Positions 17,175 to 25,062 of a DNA stretch of 64,000 nt are shown here, piece by piece. The DNA is from Rubellimicrobium aerolatum. Its GTDB lineage: Bacteria; Pseudomonadota; Alphaproteobacteria; Rhodobacterales; Rhodobacteraceae. The notes below the pieces were generated by a model that saw only the letters and a program-made list of their open reading frames with translations, did no database searches and was not told the origin of the DNA. A program made the position numbers and the translations under genes. The stretch lies in assembly GCF_017872975.1 (NCBI RefSeq), contig NZ_JAGGJP010000002.1, positions 186,001 through 250,000 on the forward strand. Reading direction: 5' to 3'. Position 1 is the first letter of the stretch. Each line of letters begins with the position of its first letter.

Positions 17175-18475
17175 CCGACCTTTCCGCCCGCATCCGCGAC
17201 GCGGCCGTGCCGCTCCCCGATCCCTCGGACCCTGCCTTCGGCGCGACCTTCGACCGCTACGCCTCGGCCCGCGTCGTCCTGCTGGGCGAGGCCAGCCACG
17301 GCACCTCCGAGTTCTACCGCGCCCGCGCCGCCATCACCCGCCGCCTGATCGAACGTCACGGCTTCGACGTGGTGGCGGTCGAGGCCGACTGGCCCGACGC
17401 CGCCGCGATCGACCGCCAGATCCGCGCCCTCCCGCCCCGCGACGGCGCCGAGCCGCCCTTCCAGCGCTTCCCCACCTGGATGTGGCGCAACGCCGACGTG
17501 GCGGCCTTCCTCCGCTGGCTGCGCGACTGGAACCGCGACCGCGCGCCCGAACGGCAGACCGGCTTCTTCGGCCTCGACATCTACAACATGAGCGGCTCCA
17601 TCGGCGCCGTCCTCGCCTATCTCGACGAGGTGGACCCCGAGGCGGCGGGCGTCGCCCGCGAGCGCTACGGCTGCCTGCACCCCTGGGCCGAGGAGCCCGC
17701 CCGCTACGGCCGCGCCGTCCTCACCGAGGGCTACCGCCGCTGCGAGAAGGCCGTCGTCCAGCAATGGCGCGACCTGCTGGAAAAGCGCCTCGCCTACGGT
17801 CCCGAGGACTTCCTCGACGCCGAGCGCAACGCCAGCCTCATCGCCTCGGCCGAGCGCTACTACCGCATCATGTATCACGGCGACGAGGAGTCCTGGAACC
17901 TCCGCGACACCCATATGTTCGAGACGCTGCAAAGCATCCTCGACGCCCGCGGCCCCCGGTCCCGCGCCGTCGTCTGGGCGCACAACTCCCACATCGGCGA
18001 CGCCCGCGCGACCGACATGGGCCAGCGCCGGGGCGAGCTGAACATCGGCCAGCTCTGCCGCGAATGGTGGGGCGAGGACGCCGCCCTGATCGGCTTCGGC
18101 ACGCACACGGGCACCGTGGCGGCGGCGACCGACTGGGACGGCGACATGGAGGTGAAGCGCGTCCGCCCCTCGCGCGAGGGGAGCCACGAGCGCCTGTCCC
18201 ACGACACCGGCCTCCCCCGCTTCCTCCTCGACCTCCGCGCCGACCCCGCCCTTTCCGCCGCCTTGGAGGAGCCCCGCCTCCAGCGCTTCATCGGCGTCAT
18301 CTACCGCCCCGAGAGCGAGCTGTCCTCCCACTACGCCCGCGCCTCGCTCCCGCGCCAGTTCGACGCCTGGGCCTGGTTCGACGAGACCACCGCCGTCTTC
18401 CCCCTCGGCCCGGAACCTCACGATCACGGGCCCCGCGACGGCGCGATCCCCGACACCTTTCCCTTCGGCCTCTGA
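17171..18475 (+). CDS. Erythromycin esterase (EreA/B-like) family hydrolase
   Basis: The GTG at 17171 overlaps the pcm stop by four bases; 434 residues. Family motifs are GEASHGTSEF (about 38-47, with the catalytic His), VAVEADWPDAAAIDRQI, FFGLDIYNM (catalytic-site Glu/Asp region), VWAHNSHIGDAR (about 277) and IGFGTHTGTV. Ere enzymes hydrolyse macrolide lactones, but most chromosomal members such as this one have unknown substrates. Coupling to pcm by overlap is a recurrent arrangement in this family and argues for a housekeeping or stress function rather than resistance. I would not predict macrolide resistance from it. Confidence 0.92.
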   Translation: MTDLSARIRDAAVPLPDPSDPAFGATFDRYASARVVLLGEASHGTSEFYRARAAITRRLIERHGFDVVAVEADWPDAAAIDRQIRALPPRDGAEPPFQRFPTWMWRNADVAAFLRWLRDWNRDRAPERQTGFFGLDIYNMSGSIGAVLAYLDEVDPEAAGVARERYGCLHPWAEEPARYGRAVLTEGYRRCEKAVVQQWRDLLEKRLAYGPEDFLDAERNASLIASAERYYRIMYHGDEESWNLRDTHMFETLQSILDARGPRSRAVVWAHNSHIGDARATDMGQRRGELNIGQLCREWWGEDAALIGFGTHTGTVAAATDWDGDMEVKRVRPSREGSHERLSHDTGLPRFLLDLRADPALSAALEEPRLQRFIGVIYRPESELSSHYARASLPRQFDAWAWFDETTAVFPLGPEPHDHGPRDGAIPDTFPFGL

Positions 18476-18492
18476 CCGCGCATCATCCGCCC

Positions 18493-19032
18493 ATGCGCGC
18501 CTTCCTTGCCATCCCGATCCCCGATCCCGTCCGCGACGCCCTCGAACGGGTGCAGGAGCAGCTCCCCTTCGGCCGACCCGCCGACCCCGAGCAGCTCCAT
18601 CTCACCCTCGCCTTCCTGGGCGAGCAACCCGACGACCTCATCCAGTCCGCCCACGAGGCGCTGGAGGACCTCCGCTTCCCCGCCTTCGTCCTGCAGCTCC
18701 AGGGCCTCGGCACCTTCGGCGACCGCTCGCCCACTGCGCTCTGGGCCGGGGTGCGCGACCCCGCGCCGGCCAAGGCCCTGCGCGACCGCATCCTCCCCGC
18801 GCTCCACGGCGCGGGGATCACGCTCGAACGCACCCGCTTCCGCCCCCACGTCACGCTCGCGCGCCTGGCCCGCACCGCGCCCGCCGACCACGAGCGCCTC
18901 GCGCGCTTCCTGTCGCGGTGGGAGGCCTTCCCGTCGCCCGCCTTCACGGTGGATTCCTTCGCGCTCTACCGCTCGACGCTCCGCCCTTCCGGCGCCATCC
19001 ACGAAGAGCTGGCGCGCTACCCGCTCACGTAG
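18493..19032 (+). CDS. thpR: RNA 2',3'-cyclic phosphodiesterase (2'-5' RNA ligase family)
   Basis: The ATG at 18493 gives 179 residues. The two HxTx motifs that define the 2H phosphoesterase family are present: HLTLAFLG (about residue 37) and HVTLARL (about 119), with the start MRAFLAIPIPD typical of ThpR. It hydrolyses 2',3'-cyclic phosphates on RNA ends or joins 2'-5' ends in vitro; the physiological role is unsettled. It is the last gene of the SDR-pcm-ere operon (17-base gap). A different gene converges from 19106. Confidence 0.93.
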   Translation: MRAFLAIPIPDPVRDALERVQEQLPFGRPADPEQLHLTLAFLGEQPDDLIQSAHEALEDLRFPAFVLQLQGLGTFGDRSPTALWAGVRDPAPAKALRDRILPALHGAGITLERTRFRPHVTLARLARTAPADHERLARFLSRWEAFPSPAFTVDSFALYRSTLRPSGAIHEELARYPLT

Positions 19033-19105
19033 GGCGCGCTCCGGCCCGCCATGTCGCGCCGGTGGCGGGGCGAACCCCGCCCCACGGTCTCCGCGCCGCT
19101 GCCTC

Positions 19106-20107
19106 CTACCCCGCCCGCGCCACGCGCCGAGGCTGCGCCGCGACCTCCTCGCGGAACTGCGCGATGGTCCGCTCCAGCCCCTCGCGCAGCGCCACGCGCG
19201 GCTCCCAGCCCAGCTCCGCCCTGGCGCGCGAGATGTCGGGCCGGCGCTGGCGGGGATCGTCCTGCGGCAGCGGCTCATAGGCCAGAGGCGAATCCGATCC
19301 CGTCATCGCCAGCACCAGCTCGGCCAGTTCGCGCACCATGAACTCGCCGGGGTTGCCGAGGTTGACCGGCCCCCGCGCCTCCGACCGCATCAGCCGCGCC
19401 AGCCCCTCGACCAGATCGTCCACGTAGCAGAAGGACCGCGTCTGCGTCCCCTTGCCGTAGAGCGTGATCGGCTCCCCCATCAGCGCCTGCCGCACGAAGT
19501 TCGACACCACGCGCCCGTCCTCCGGGCTCATGCGCGGCCCATAGGTGTTGAAGATGCGCGCCACGCGCACCTCGACCCCCTGCCGCTCGTATTCGTAGAA
19601 CAGCGTCTCCGCCGCCCGCTTCCCCTCGTCGTAGCAGGCGCGCGGCCCCCAGGTGTTCACGCAGCCCCGGTAGCCCTCGGCCTGGAGGCTCACCTCCGGG
19701 TCGCCATAGACCTCCGACGTGGAGGCCTGGAGGATGCGCGCGCCCTTCTCCTTCGCCAGTTCCAGCAGGTGCAGGCTCCCCTGCACGCAGGTCCGGAAGG
19801 TGTGCAGCGGGTCGCGCTGGTATTGCGGCGGCGAGGCGGCGCAGGCGAGGTTCCACACCTCGTCGAGCGGCCCCTCGACCGTCACCGGCTGGCCGATGTC
19901 GTGCCGCAGCAGGCTGAAGCGCGGCGCGCTCATCAGGTGCGCCACGTTCCCCAGCCGCCCGGTCTGGAGGTTGTCGAGGCAGATCACCTCGCACCCTTCC
20001 CCGATCAGCCGCTCGGCGAGGTGGGAGCCCAGGAACCCCGCGCCCCCGGCCAAAAGGATGCGGCGGGGGCGGGCGGCGGCGGGCTTGGAACGGCTCTTGC
20101 GGGGCAT
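19106..20107 (-). CDS. UDP-glucuronate decarboxylase-like NAD-dependent epimerase (UXS type)
   Basis: The ATG at 20107 gives 333 residues. After a basic N-terminus ([15 protein letters not shown]) comes the nucleotide site [17 protein letters not shown]. The UXS-type signature is clear: [48 protein letters not shown] (catalytic Tyr-x3-Lys) and [24 protein letters not shown] converts UDP-glucuronate to UDP-xylose, and this protein is likely to do so or to act on a related dTDP/UDP sugar. It is monocistronic on the minus strand between the thpR operon and the 20.4 kb dehydrogenase and supplies sugar donors to the surrounding glycosyltransferases. Confidence 0.88.
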   Translation of the reverse strand: MPRKSRSKPAAARPRRILLAGGAGFLGSHLAERLIGEGCEVICLDNLQTGRLGNVAHLMSAPRFSLLRHDIGQPVTVEGPLDEVWNLACAASPPQYQRDPLHTFRTCVQGSLHLLELAKEKGARILQASTSEVYGDPEVSLQAEGYRGCVNTWGPRACYDEGKRAAETLFYEYERQGVEVRVARIFNTYGPRMSPEDGRVVSNFVRQALMGEPITLYGKGTQTRSFCYVDDLVEGLARLMRSEARGPVNLGNPGEFMVRELAELVLAMTGSDSPLAYEPLPQDDPRQRRPDISRARAELGWEPRVALREGLERTIAQFREEVAAQPRRVARAG

Positions 20108-20413
20108 GGGGGCACCTCGATTGTGCGCCAAGGAAGGCGCAATTCGACGGACGCGACCGGAGGCCGGAATTGCGGAGGCCCGGAACCGGGGCCGCCATTT
20201 CGCGAACCGGCCCGGTCACGAAAGCTTCATCAACAAACCTAGCGCAGCGGAGCGTCCGTCAAGCCCTTGAGGTTGCGCTCCCGGCCCTTGGAAATCCCCG
20301 ATCCATTCCGGCCCGATGAACCGCTCCATTCCGCCCCGGCCCGGAATGGAGCCCGCCGGGCCAGCCCTATTCCAGCCAAGAATCTTCGCACGAAAATTCT
20401 TGGCCCCCTCCCC
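20108..20413. other. 306-bp intergenic region with two hairpins
   Basis: No gene is supported here. Near the epimerase start are short inverted GCGCC/GGCGC arms. GCTCCATTCCG (20323-20333) pairs with CGGAATGGAGC (20342-20352), an 11-bp stem with an 8-base loop; CCATTCCG also occurs once more just upstream (20303-20310). CCAAGAAT (20376-20383) pairs with ATTCTTGG (20396-20403); this AT-richer hairpin lies directly past the stop of the minus-strand dehydrogenase gene and is a plausible terminator for it. The segment 20200-20260 is AT-richer than its surroundings and may hold the epimerase promoter. Confidence 0.5.
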
Positions 20414-21370
20414 CTAATCGCAGCTCACCCAGGCCTTCACGAAGCCCTCCGGCTTGTCCCGCGTGGCGTCCAGCGCCTCGCCCAGCCGCTCCAGCGGGTA
20501 ATGGTGCGTCACCAGCGGCCCGGGATCGAGCCGCCCCGCCGCCGCCGCCGCCACCGCCTCGCGCAGGCCCCGCAGGTTCACCGCCGGGTCGCGCTCGTGG
20601 GCGTTCACGATGTCCAGCCCCCGCCAGTTCCAGCCGCCCACGTTGATCGTCCGGGGCCCGTCCTGATGATACCCCGCGATCACCAGCCGCCCGCCCTCGG
20701 CCACGATGTCGCCGGCGAGGTTCAGCGGCCATTCCTTGCCCACCGCCTCGATCACCACGTCGCACATCCGCCCGCCCGTCAGGCGGCGGACCTCCTCGAC
20801 GATGGCCCAGTGGTCGTGCATCGGGATCGCCTCGGCCGCCCCCATCGCCCGCGCCAGCGCCAGCGACTCCTCGCGCCGCGACACCGCGACCACCCGCGCG
20901 CCCGCCTCGGCCGCCAGCCGCGTCACCGCCGCGCCGATGAAGCCGATGCCGATGACGGCCACCACCTGCCCGGCCTCGATCCGCGAGCGGCGGAAGATGT
21001 TCACCGCGCAGCCCAGCGCCTCGCCGGGGAACGGTTGCCCGTCCAGTTCCGGCGGCAGCGGCACGGCCTGCCCCGCCGCCACCACGTCGTGCGAGGCATA
21101 GCCGTGCTGGTTCAGCACCGCGACCCGGCTCCCGACCGCCAGTCCCTCGACCCCCTCGCCCAGGGCGTCCACCACGCCCCAGCCCTCGTGCCCCAGGCCG
21201 CCGGGCTCGGTCGGGAAGCTCACCCAGTCCGGCCCCGCCCAGGGCTCCAGGTTCGACGCGCAGACCCCGCAGCCCTCCAGCCGCACCCGCACCTGCCCCG
21301 GCCCCGGCACCGGGAGAGGCAGCGTCACCACCTCCACCCGCCCCGGCCCGGTCACGCGGGCGGCGCGCAT
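20414..21370 (-). CDS. Zinc-type alcohol/polyol dehydrogenase (MDR family)
   Basis: The start MRAARVTGPGRVEVV at 21370 is the family N-terminus and gives 318 residues. The catalytic zinc site is in GCGVCASNLEPW and GHEGWG, and the NAD(P) site in VIGIGFIGAAV (about residue 143). The structural-zinc cysteine loop of classical alcohol dehydrogenases is absent, as in several sugar or amino-alcohol dehydrogenase branches. The C-terminal FVKAWV resembles family ends. Substrate unknown; the neighbourhood suggests a sugar or sugar alcohol. The gene has a long leader, from a stress-like promoter at 21578-21603, containing a five-copy repeat that includes in-frame ATG codons, so a repeat-bearing N-terminal extension of up to 38 residues is possible. 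Confidence 0.85.
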   Translation of the reverse strand: MRAARVTGPGRVEVVTLPLPVPGPGQVRVRLEGCGVCASNLEPWAGPDWVSFPTEPGGLGHEGWGVVDALGEGVEGLAVGSRVAVLNQHGYASHDVVAAGQAVPLPPELDGQPFPGEALGCAVNIFRRSRIEAGQVVAVIGIGFIGAAVTRLAAEAGARVVAVSRREESLALARAMGAAEAIPMHDHWAIVEEVRRLTGGRMCDVVIEAVGKEWPLNLAGDIVAEGGRLVIAGYHQDGPRTINVGGWNWRGLDIVNAHERDPAVNLRGLREAVAAAAAGRLDPGPLVTHHYPLERLGEALDATRDKPEGFVKAWVSCD

Positions 21371-21382
21371 CGTCCCGCCGCT

Positions 21383-21491
21383 CATGTCCGGAGGAGCCTC
21401 GCCCATGTCCGAACGAGTCTGGATCAAGTCCGGACGATCGGACCCCATGTCCGGACTTGTGCGCGCCAACGTCTCCGCGCTCATGTCCGGA
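21383..21491 (-). repeat. Five-copy TCCGGACATG array with 21-bp phasing in the dehydrogenase leader
   Basis: Read on the minus strand, TCCGGACATG or a one-mismatch form occurs at 21491-21482, 21455-21446, 21434-21425 (TCCGGACTTG), 21413-21404 (TTCGGACATG) and 21392-21383. The last four are spaced exactly 21 bp apart; the first is 36 bp away. 21 bp is two helical turns and also seven codons, so the array could be a phased protein-binding site or encode a heptad repeat (PDM per unit). It ends 12 bases before the dehydrogenase ATG. Sequence between copies is not conserved. Confidence 0.8.
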
Positions 21492-21577
21492 CCTTCCGAT
21501 GCACAGGAAACAGGCGATCGGGTCTGTCGGTCATGGGCCTTGTCCTTCCGTAGCGTCGCGGCGGCCCATCGGTTTCC

Positions 21578-21603
21578 AACCGGGGCCACCCCTGTCCCGT
21601 TCC
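21578..21603 (-). promoter_or_regulatory. EcfG-like promoter element facing the 20.4 kb dehydrogenase
   Basis: On the minus strand: GGAAC (21603-21599), 17-base spacer, GGTT (21581-21578). A transcript starting about 8 bases downstream would carry a leader of roughly 200 bases that includes the TCCGGACATG array. Confidence 0.5.
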
Positions 21604-21737
21604 AGCCTAGGTCGCCACGGCCCCGCCGCAAGGGGCGTCCCCGCCCCCGCCCGATGCGTCCCCGATGCGCCCCCGATACTCCAAGGCCACGATCCGCGGC
21701 GGAAATCCGCCAGCCCGCCTCGCTGGTCACGACTTCG

Positions 21738-21762
21738 GGAACCTACTTAGAAGATGAGCGTT
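21738..21762 (+). promoter_or_regulatory. EcfG-like promoter element upstream of the epimerase-glycosyltransferase operon
   Basis: GGAAC (21738-21742), 16-base AT-rich spacer (CTACTTAGAAGATGAG), CGTT (21759-21762), an exact fit to the EcfG consensus. The ATG of the first operon gene lies 34 bases downstream. With the element at 21578-21603 it forms a divergent pair. Confidence 0.55.
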
Positions 21763-21796
21763 CCGGACCCACTGGCGCCAGAGCGCAGGGGGACCG

Positions 21797-22903
21797 ATGA
21801 CGAAAGTTCTGATCACGGGGGGATGCGGCTTCATCGGCCGCCACGTCGCCGAGGAGATGCTGGCCCAGGGCCACGAGGTGCGCCTTTACGACGCCCTGAT
21901 CGACCAGGTCCACGGCGTCGCCACCGCCGCCCTCCCCGAGGGAGCCGAGGTCGTGCGCGGCGACATGCGCGACGCCGACCGCCTCCGCCCGGCGCTCAAG
22001 GGCTGCGACGGCGTGATCCACCTCGCCGCCGAGGTGGGCGTGGGCCAAAGCATGTATGAGATCGCCCGCTACGTCGGCGCCAACGACCTCGGCACCGCCG
22101 TCCTGCTGGAGGCCATGCTCGATCATCCCGTGTCCCGCATCGTCGTCGCCTCCTCCATGAGCGTCTACGGCGAGGGCACTTACGCCAAGCCCGACGGCAC
22201 CCTCCTGGAGACGATCCGCCGCAAGCCCGCCGACATCCGCGCCGGCCAGTGGAACCCCACCGGCCCCGAGGGCGAGCCCCTCACCCCCGTCGCCACGGGC
22301 GAGGGCAAGCGCGTGGACCTCGCCTCCATCTACGCCCTCACGAAATACGCGCAGGAGCGCGCTGTCCTGATCTTCGGCGAGGCCTACGACGTCCCCGCCG
22401 TGGCGCTGCGCCTGTTCAACGTCTTCGGCGCGGGTCAGGCGCTGTCGAACCCCTACACCGGGGTCCTGGCCAACTTCGCCTCCCGCCTGGCCTCGGGCTC
22501 GGCCCCCACGATCTTCGAGGACGGCGAGCAGCGGCGCGACTTTGTCCATGTCCGCGACGTCGCCCGCGCCTTCCGCCTCGCCTACGAGAGCCCCCGCGCG
22601 GCGGGCGAGCTGTTCAACATCGGCTCCGGGCAGGCCTACACCATCTCCGGCGTCGCCCGCCTCCTCGCCGGCGCGATGAACCTCCCCCACCTCGCCCCGG
22701 AGATCCTCGGCAAGTCCCGCTCCGGCGACATCCGCAACTGCTTCGCCGACATTTCCAAGGCCCGCGACCTCCTCGGCTTCGAGCCCCGGCACCGGCTCGA
22801 GGACTCGCTCGACGAATTCGTGGACTGGGTGCGCGGCGAGGTCGTCGTGGACCGCGGCGCCGAGATGCGAAAGGAGCTCGAAGCCAAGGGGCTCGTCTCG
22901 TGA
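21797..22903 (+). CDS. NAD-dependent nucleotide-sugar epimerase/dehydratase (rhamnose 4-epimerase-like)
   Basis: 368 residues from the ATG at 21797. The extended-SDR pattern is complete: VLITGGCGFIGRHVAEEML (residues 4-22), HLAAEVGVGQSM, SSMSVYGEG, ASIYALTKYAQER (catalytic Tyr-x3-Lys, about residue 180), RLFNVFGAGQALSNPYTG, DFVHVRDVARAF. The insertion after SVYGEG and the GQALSNPYTG motif resemble dTDP-L-rhamnose 4-epimerase-type enzymes. It is the first gene of a six-gene operon and overlaps the next by four bases (GTGA), probably making the sugar donor used by the glycosyltransferases that follow. The exact sugar is uncertain. Confidence 0.9.
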   Translation: MTKVLITGGCGFIGRHVAEEMLAQGHEVRLYDALIDQVHGVATAALPEGAEVVRGDMRDADRLRPALKGCDGVIHLAAEVGVGQSMYEIARYVGANDLGTAVLLEAMLDHPVSRIVVASSMSVYGEGTYAKPDGTLLETIRRKPADIRAGQWNPTGPEGEPLTPVATGEGKRVDLASIYALTKYAQERAVLIFGEAYDVPAVALRLFNVFGAGQALSNPYTGVLANFASRLASGSAPTIFEDGEQRRDFVHVRDVARAFRLAYESPRAAGELFNIGSGQAYTISGVARLLAGAMNLPHLAPEILGKSRSGDIRNCFADISKARDLLGFEPRHRLEDSLDEFVDWVRGEVVVDRGAEMRKELEAKGLVS

Positions 22904-23976
22904 CGGGTCCGGTCCTCATCACCGGCGGCTCGGGCTTTATCGGCTCCAACCTCGCCGACAGCCTGCTGTCCGAGGGGCGCGAGGTGCTGGTCCTCGACAA
23001 CCTGAGCCGCCCCGGCGTCGGGCAGAACCTCGACTGGCTCCAGGCGAACCACGGCCCCCGTGTCCACGCGCTACGCGCCGACCTCCGCGACGAGGCCGCC
23101 CTGCGCGAGGCCACCCGCGACGCCTCGGCCGTCATCCACCTCGCCGCGCAGACGGCGGTGACGACCAGCCTCGCGGACCCGCTCGACGACTTCGAGGTGA
23201 ACGCGCGCGGCACGATCAACCTGCTGGAAGCCGTGCGCGCCACCGGCCGCCGCGTCCCCGTCCTCTTCGCCTCCACGAACAAGGTCTACGGCTGCCTCGA
23301 AGCCCTCCCCATGGCCGAGGCCGCCGACCGCCACCTTCCCGCCGACGAACGCCTCCGCGCCAACGGCATCGCCGAGGACCAGCCCCTCGACTTCCGCACC
23401 CCCTACGGCTGCTCCAAGGGCGTCGCCGACCAGTATGTGCTCGACTACGCCCGCTCCTACGGCCTCCCGGCGGCGGTCCTGCGGATGAGCTGCATCTACG
23501 GCCCCCGCCAGTTCGGGACCGAGGATCAGGGCTGGGTCGCCCATTTCCTCATCCGCGCCCTTCAGGGAGAGCCGATCTCCGTCTACGGCGACGGCAAGCA
23601 GGTGCGCGACGTCCTCCACGTCGCCGACGCCGTGGCCGCCTACCGCACGGTCCTCGCGAACATCGACGCCCTCTCCGGCCGCGCCTTCAACCTCGGCGGC
23701 GGTCCCCGCAACGCCGTGAGCCTCCTTTCCGTCCTGCGCGAGATCGAGCGGATCGTGGACCGCCGCCTTCCCGTGACCCACGGCGACTGGCGGCAGGGCG
23801 ACCAGCACTGGTTCGTGGCCGACACCGCCCGCCTCACCCAGGCGACCGGCTGGCAGGCCCGCATCGGCTGGCGCGAAGGGCTGGCCGACCTCGCCTCCTG
23901 GCTCCGCGCCCACCGCGTCCGCATATCCGAGCCGATGTCCGAGCCCGCACCCGTCCCGAAGCGCGTCCGCGCATGA
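22900..23976 (+). CDS. NAD-dependent epimerase (CDP-paratose/CDP-tyvelose 2-epimerase-like)
   Basis: The GTG at 22900 overlaps the previous stop; 358 residues. Motifs: VLITGGSGFIGSNLAD, HLAAQTAVTTSLADP, FASTNKVYG, the catalytic YGCSKGVADQYVLDY, SCIYGPRQFGTEDQGWVAHF, and ISVYGDGKQVRDVLHVADAV. The NKVYG and GWVAHF combination is characteristic of the CDP-paratose 2-epimerase branch, though many such proteins act on other nucleotide sugars. The C-terminus has SEPMSEPAPVPKRVRA, whose DNA (near 23927-23945) carries two TCCGAG copies reminiscent of the 21.4 kb repeat. The ATGA overlap with the next gene indicates coupling. Confidence 0.88.
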   Translation: MTGPVLITGGSGFIGSNLADSLLSEGREVLVLDNLSRPGVGQNLDWLQANHGPRVHALRADLRDEAALREATRDASAVIHLAAQTAVTTSLADPLDDFEVNARGTINLLEAVRATGRRVPVLFASTNKVYGCLEALPMAEAADRHLPADERLRANGIAEDQPLDFRTPYGCSKGVADQYVLDYARSYGLPAAVLRMSCIYGPRQFGTEDQGWVAHFLIRALQGEPISVYGDGKQVRDVLHVADAVAAYRTVLANIDALSGRAFNLGGGPRNAVSLLSVLREIERIVDRRLPVTHGDWRQGDQHWFVADTARLTQATGWQARIGWREGLADLASWLRAHRVRISEPMSEPAPVPKRVRA

Positions 23977-25061
23977 CAGAGGGCCTGCGCCTCCTCATGA
24001 CCCTCGACGCGGTGGGCGGCGTCTGGCGCTACGCGATGGACCTCGCCGGCGCGCTCCGCCCCGAGGGGGTGGAGACGGTGTTCCTCGGCTTCGGCCCCCG
24101 CCCCACCGACGCCCAGCAGGCCGAGGCCGCCCGCCTCGGGACGCTCGACTGGACCGACGCGCCGCTCGACTGGCTGGTGGGGGACGCCGGCGCGCTCTCC
24201 GAGGTGCCGACCCTCGTCGCCCAAGCCGCGCGCCGTCACGGGGCCGACCTCCTCCACCTCAACCTCCCCACCCACGCGGCGGGCCTGGACACCGACCGCC
24301 CCGTCCTCGTCGTCTCCCACTCCTGCGTCACCACTTGGTTCCGTGCCGTGCGCGGCACGGGCCTCCCCCCCGGCTGGGAATGGCAGGGCGACCTCAACGC
24401 CCAGGGCCTCGCCCGCGCCGATGCCATCGTCGCCCCCTCGCACGCCCACGCCGCCGCGCTCCATGCCTGCTACGGCCCTGTCCCTCGCCTGCGCGTCGTT
24501 CCCAACGCCACCGCCGCCCCTCTGGGCGAGACCAAGGGCGAGCCCTTCGTCATAGCTTCCGGCCGCTGGTGGGACGAGGGCAAGAACGGCGCGCTCCTCG
24601 ACGAGGCCGCCGAGAACACCAACCTCCCCATCCACCTCCTCGGCCCCACGCACGGCCCCAACGGCGCGACCTTCGCCGCCCGCCACGCCCTCCCGCGCGG
24701 CGAGCTGCCCCATGCCGAGGCCGTGGCCCTCATGCGCCGCGCCGGGATCTTCTGCTCCCCCTCGCTCTACGAGCCCTTCGGCCTCGCCGTGGCCGAGGCC
24801 GCGCGGATGGCCCTGCCCCTGGTCCTGTCCGACATCCCGACCTTCCGTGAGCTCTGGTCCGACGCCGCCGTCTTCGTCCCGCCCCGCGACCCCGAACGGC
24901 TCGCCGCCACTCTCGACGCCCTCGCCTGCGACCCGACCGAGCGCCGCCGCCTGGGCGAGGCCGCGCAAGCCCGCTCCCGCCGCTTCACGCCCGAGGCGCA
25001 GGCCGCCGCCATGCTCCGGCTCTACGCCGACCTCGTTCCCCAGCCCGTCACCCAGAGGTGA
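23973..25061 (+). CDS. Glycosyltransferase family 4 (GT-B)
   Basis: 362 residues, start overlapping the previous stop (ATGA). The N-terminus LLMTLDAVGGVWRYAMDLA is the GT4 acceptor-domain start with the GG loop. VPSHAHAAAL-type and VVPNA motifs precede the linker (RVVPNATA, about residue 174). The donor-site pattern SPSLYEPFGLAVAEAARMALPLV (about 263-285) contains the E-x7-E glutamates. It transfers a sugar from a nucleotide donor, probably onto a lipid- or glycan-linked acceptor at the cytoplasmic face. Donor and acceptor cannot be named. It follows the two epimerases that may make its donor and precedes three CgeB-like transferases. Confidence 0.9.
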   Translation: MTEGLRLLMTLDAVGGVWRYAMDLAGALRPEGVETVFLGFGPRPTDAQQAEAARLGTLDWTDAPLDWLVGDAGALSEVPTLVAQAARRHGADLLHLNLPTHAAGLDTDRPVLVVSHSCVTTWFRAVRGTGLPPGWEWQGDLNAQGLARADAIVAPSHAHAAALHACYGPVPRLRVVPNATAAPLGETKGEPFVIASGRWWDEGKNGALLDEAAENTNLPIHLLGPTHGPNGATFAARHALPRGELPHAEAVALMRRAGIFCSPSLYEPFGLAVAEAARMALPLVLSDIPTFRELWSDAAVFVPPRDPERLAATLDALACDPTERRRLGEAAQARSRRFTPEAQAAAMLRLYADLVPQPVTQR

Positions 25062-25062
25062 G

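Noticed and set aside
17171-18475. Macrolide resistance determinant
   Set aside because: Family membership alone does not predict macrolide hydrolysis, and the pcm-coupled operon context argues for a cellular maintenance role.
21383-21491. CRISPR array
   Set aside because: Repeat units are 10 bp with 11-bp non-unique gaps, far below CRISPR repeat and spacer sizes, and no cas genes are present.
21384-21800. Plus-strand frame with MSGGASP-MSERVWI-KSGRSDP repeats as a real repeat protein
   Set aside because: The heptad look follows from the 21-bp DNA repeat; after four units the translation becomes Arg/Pro-rich noise and it overlaps both promoter elements. Kept only as an alternative explanation of the array.
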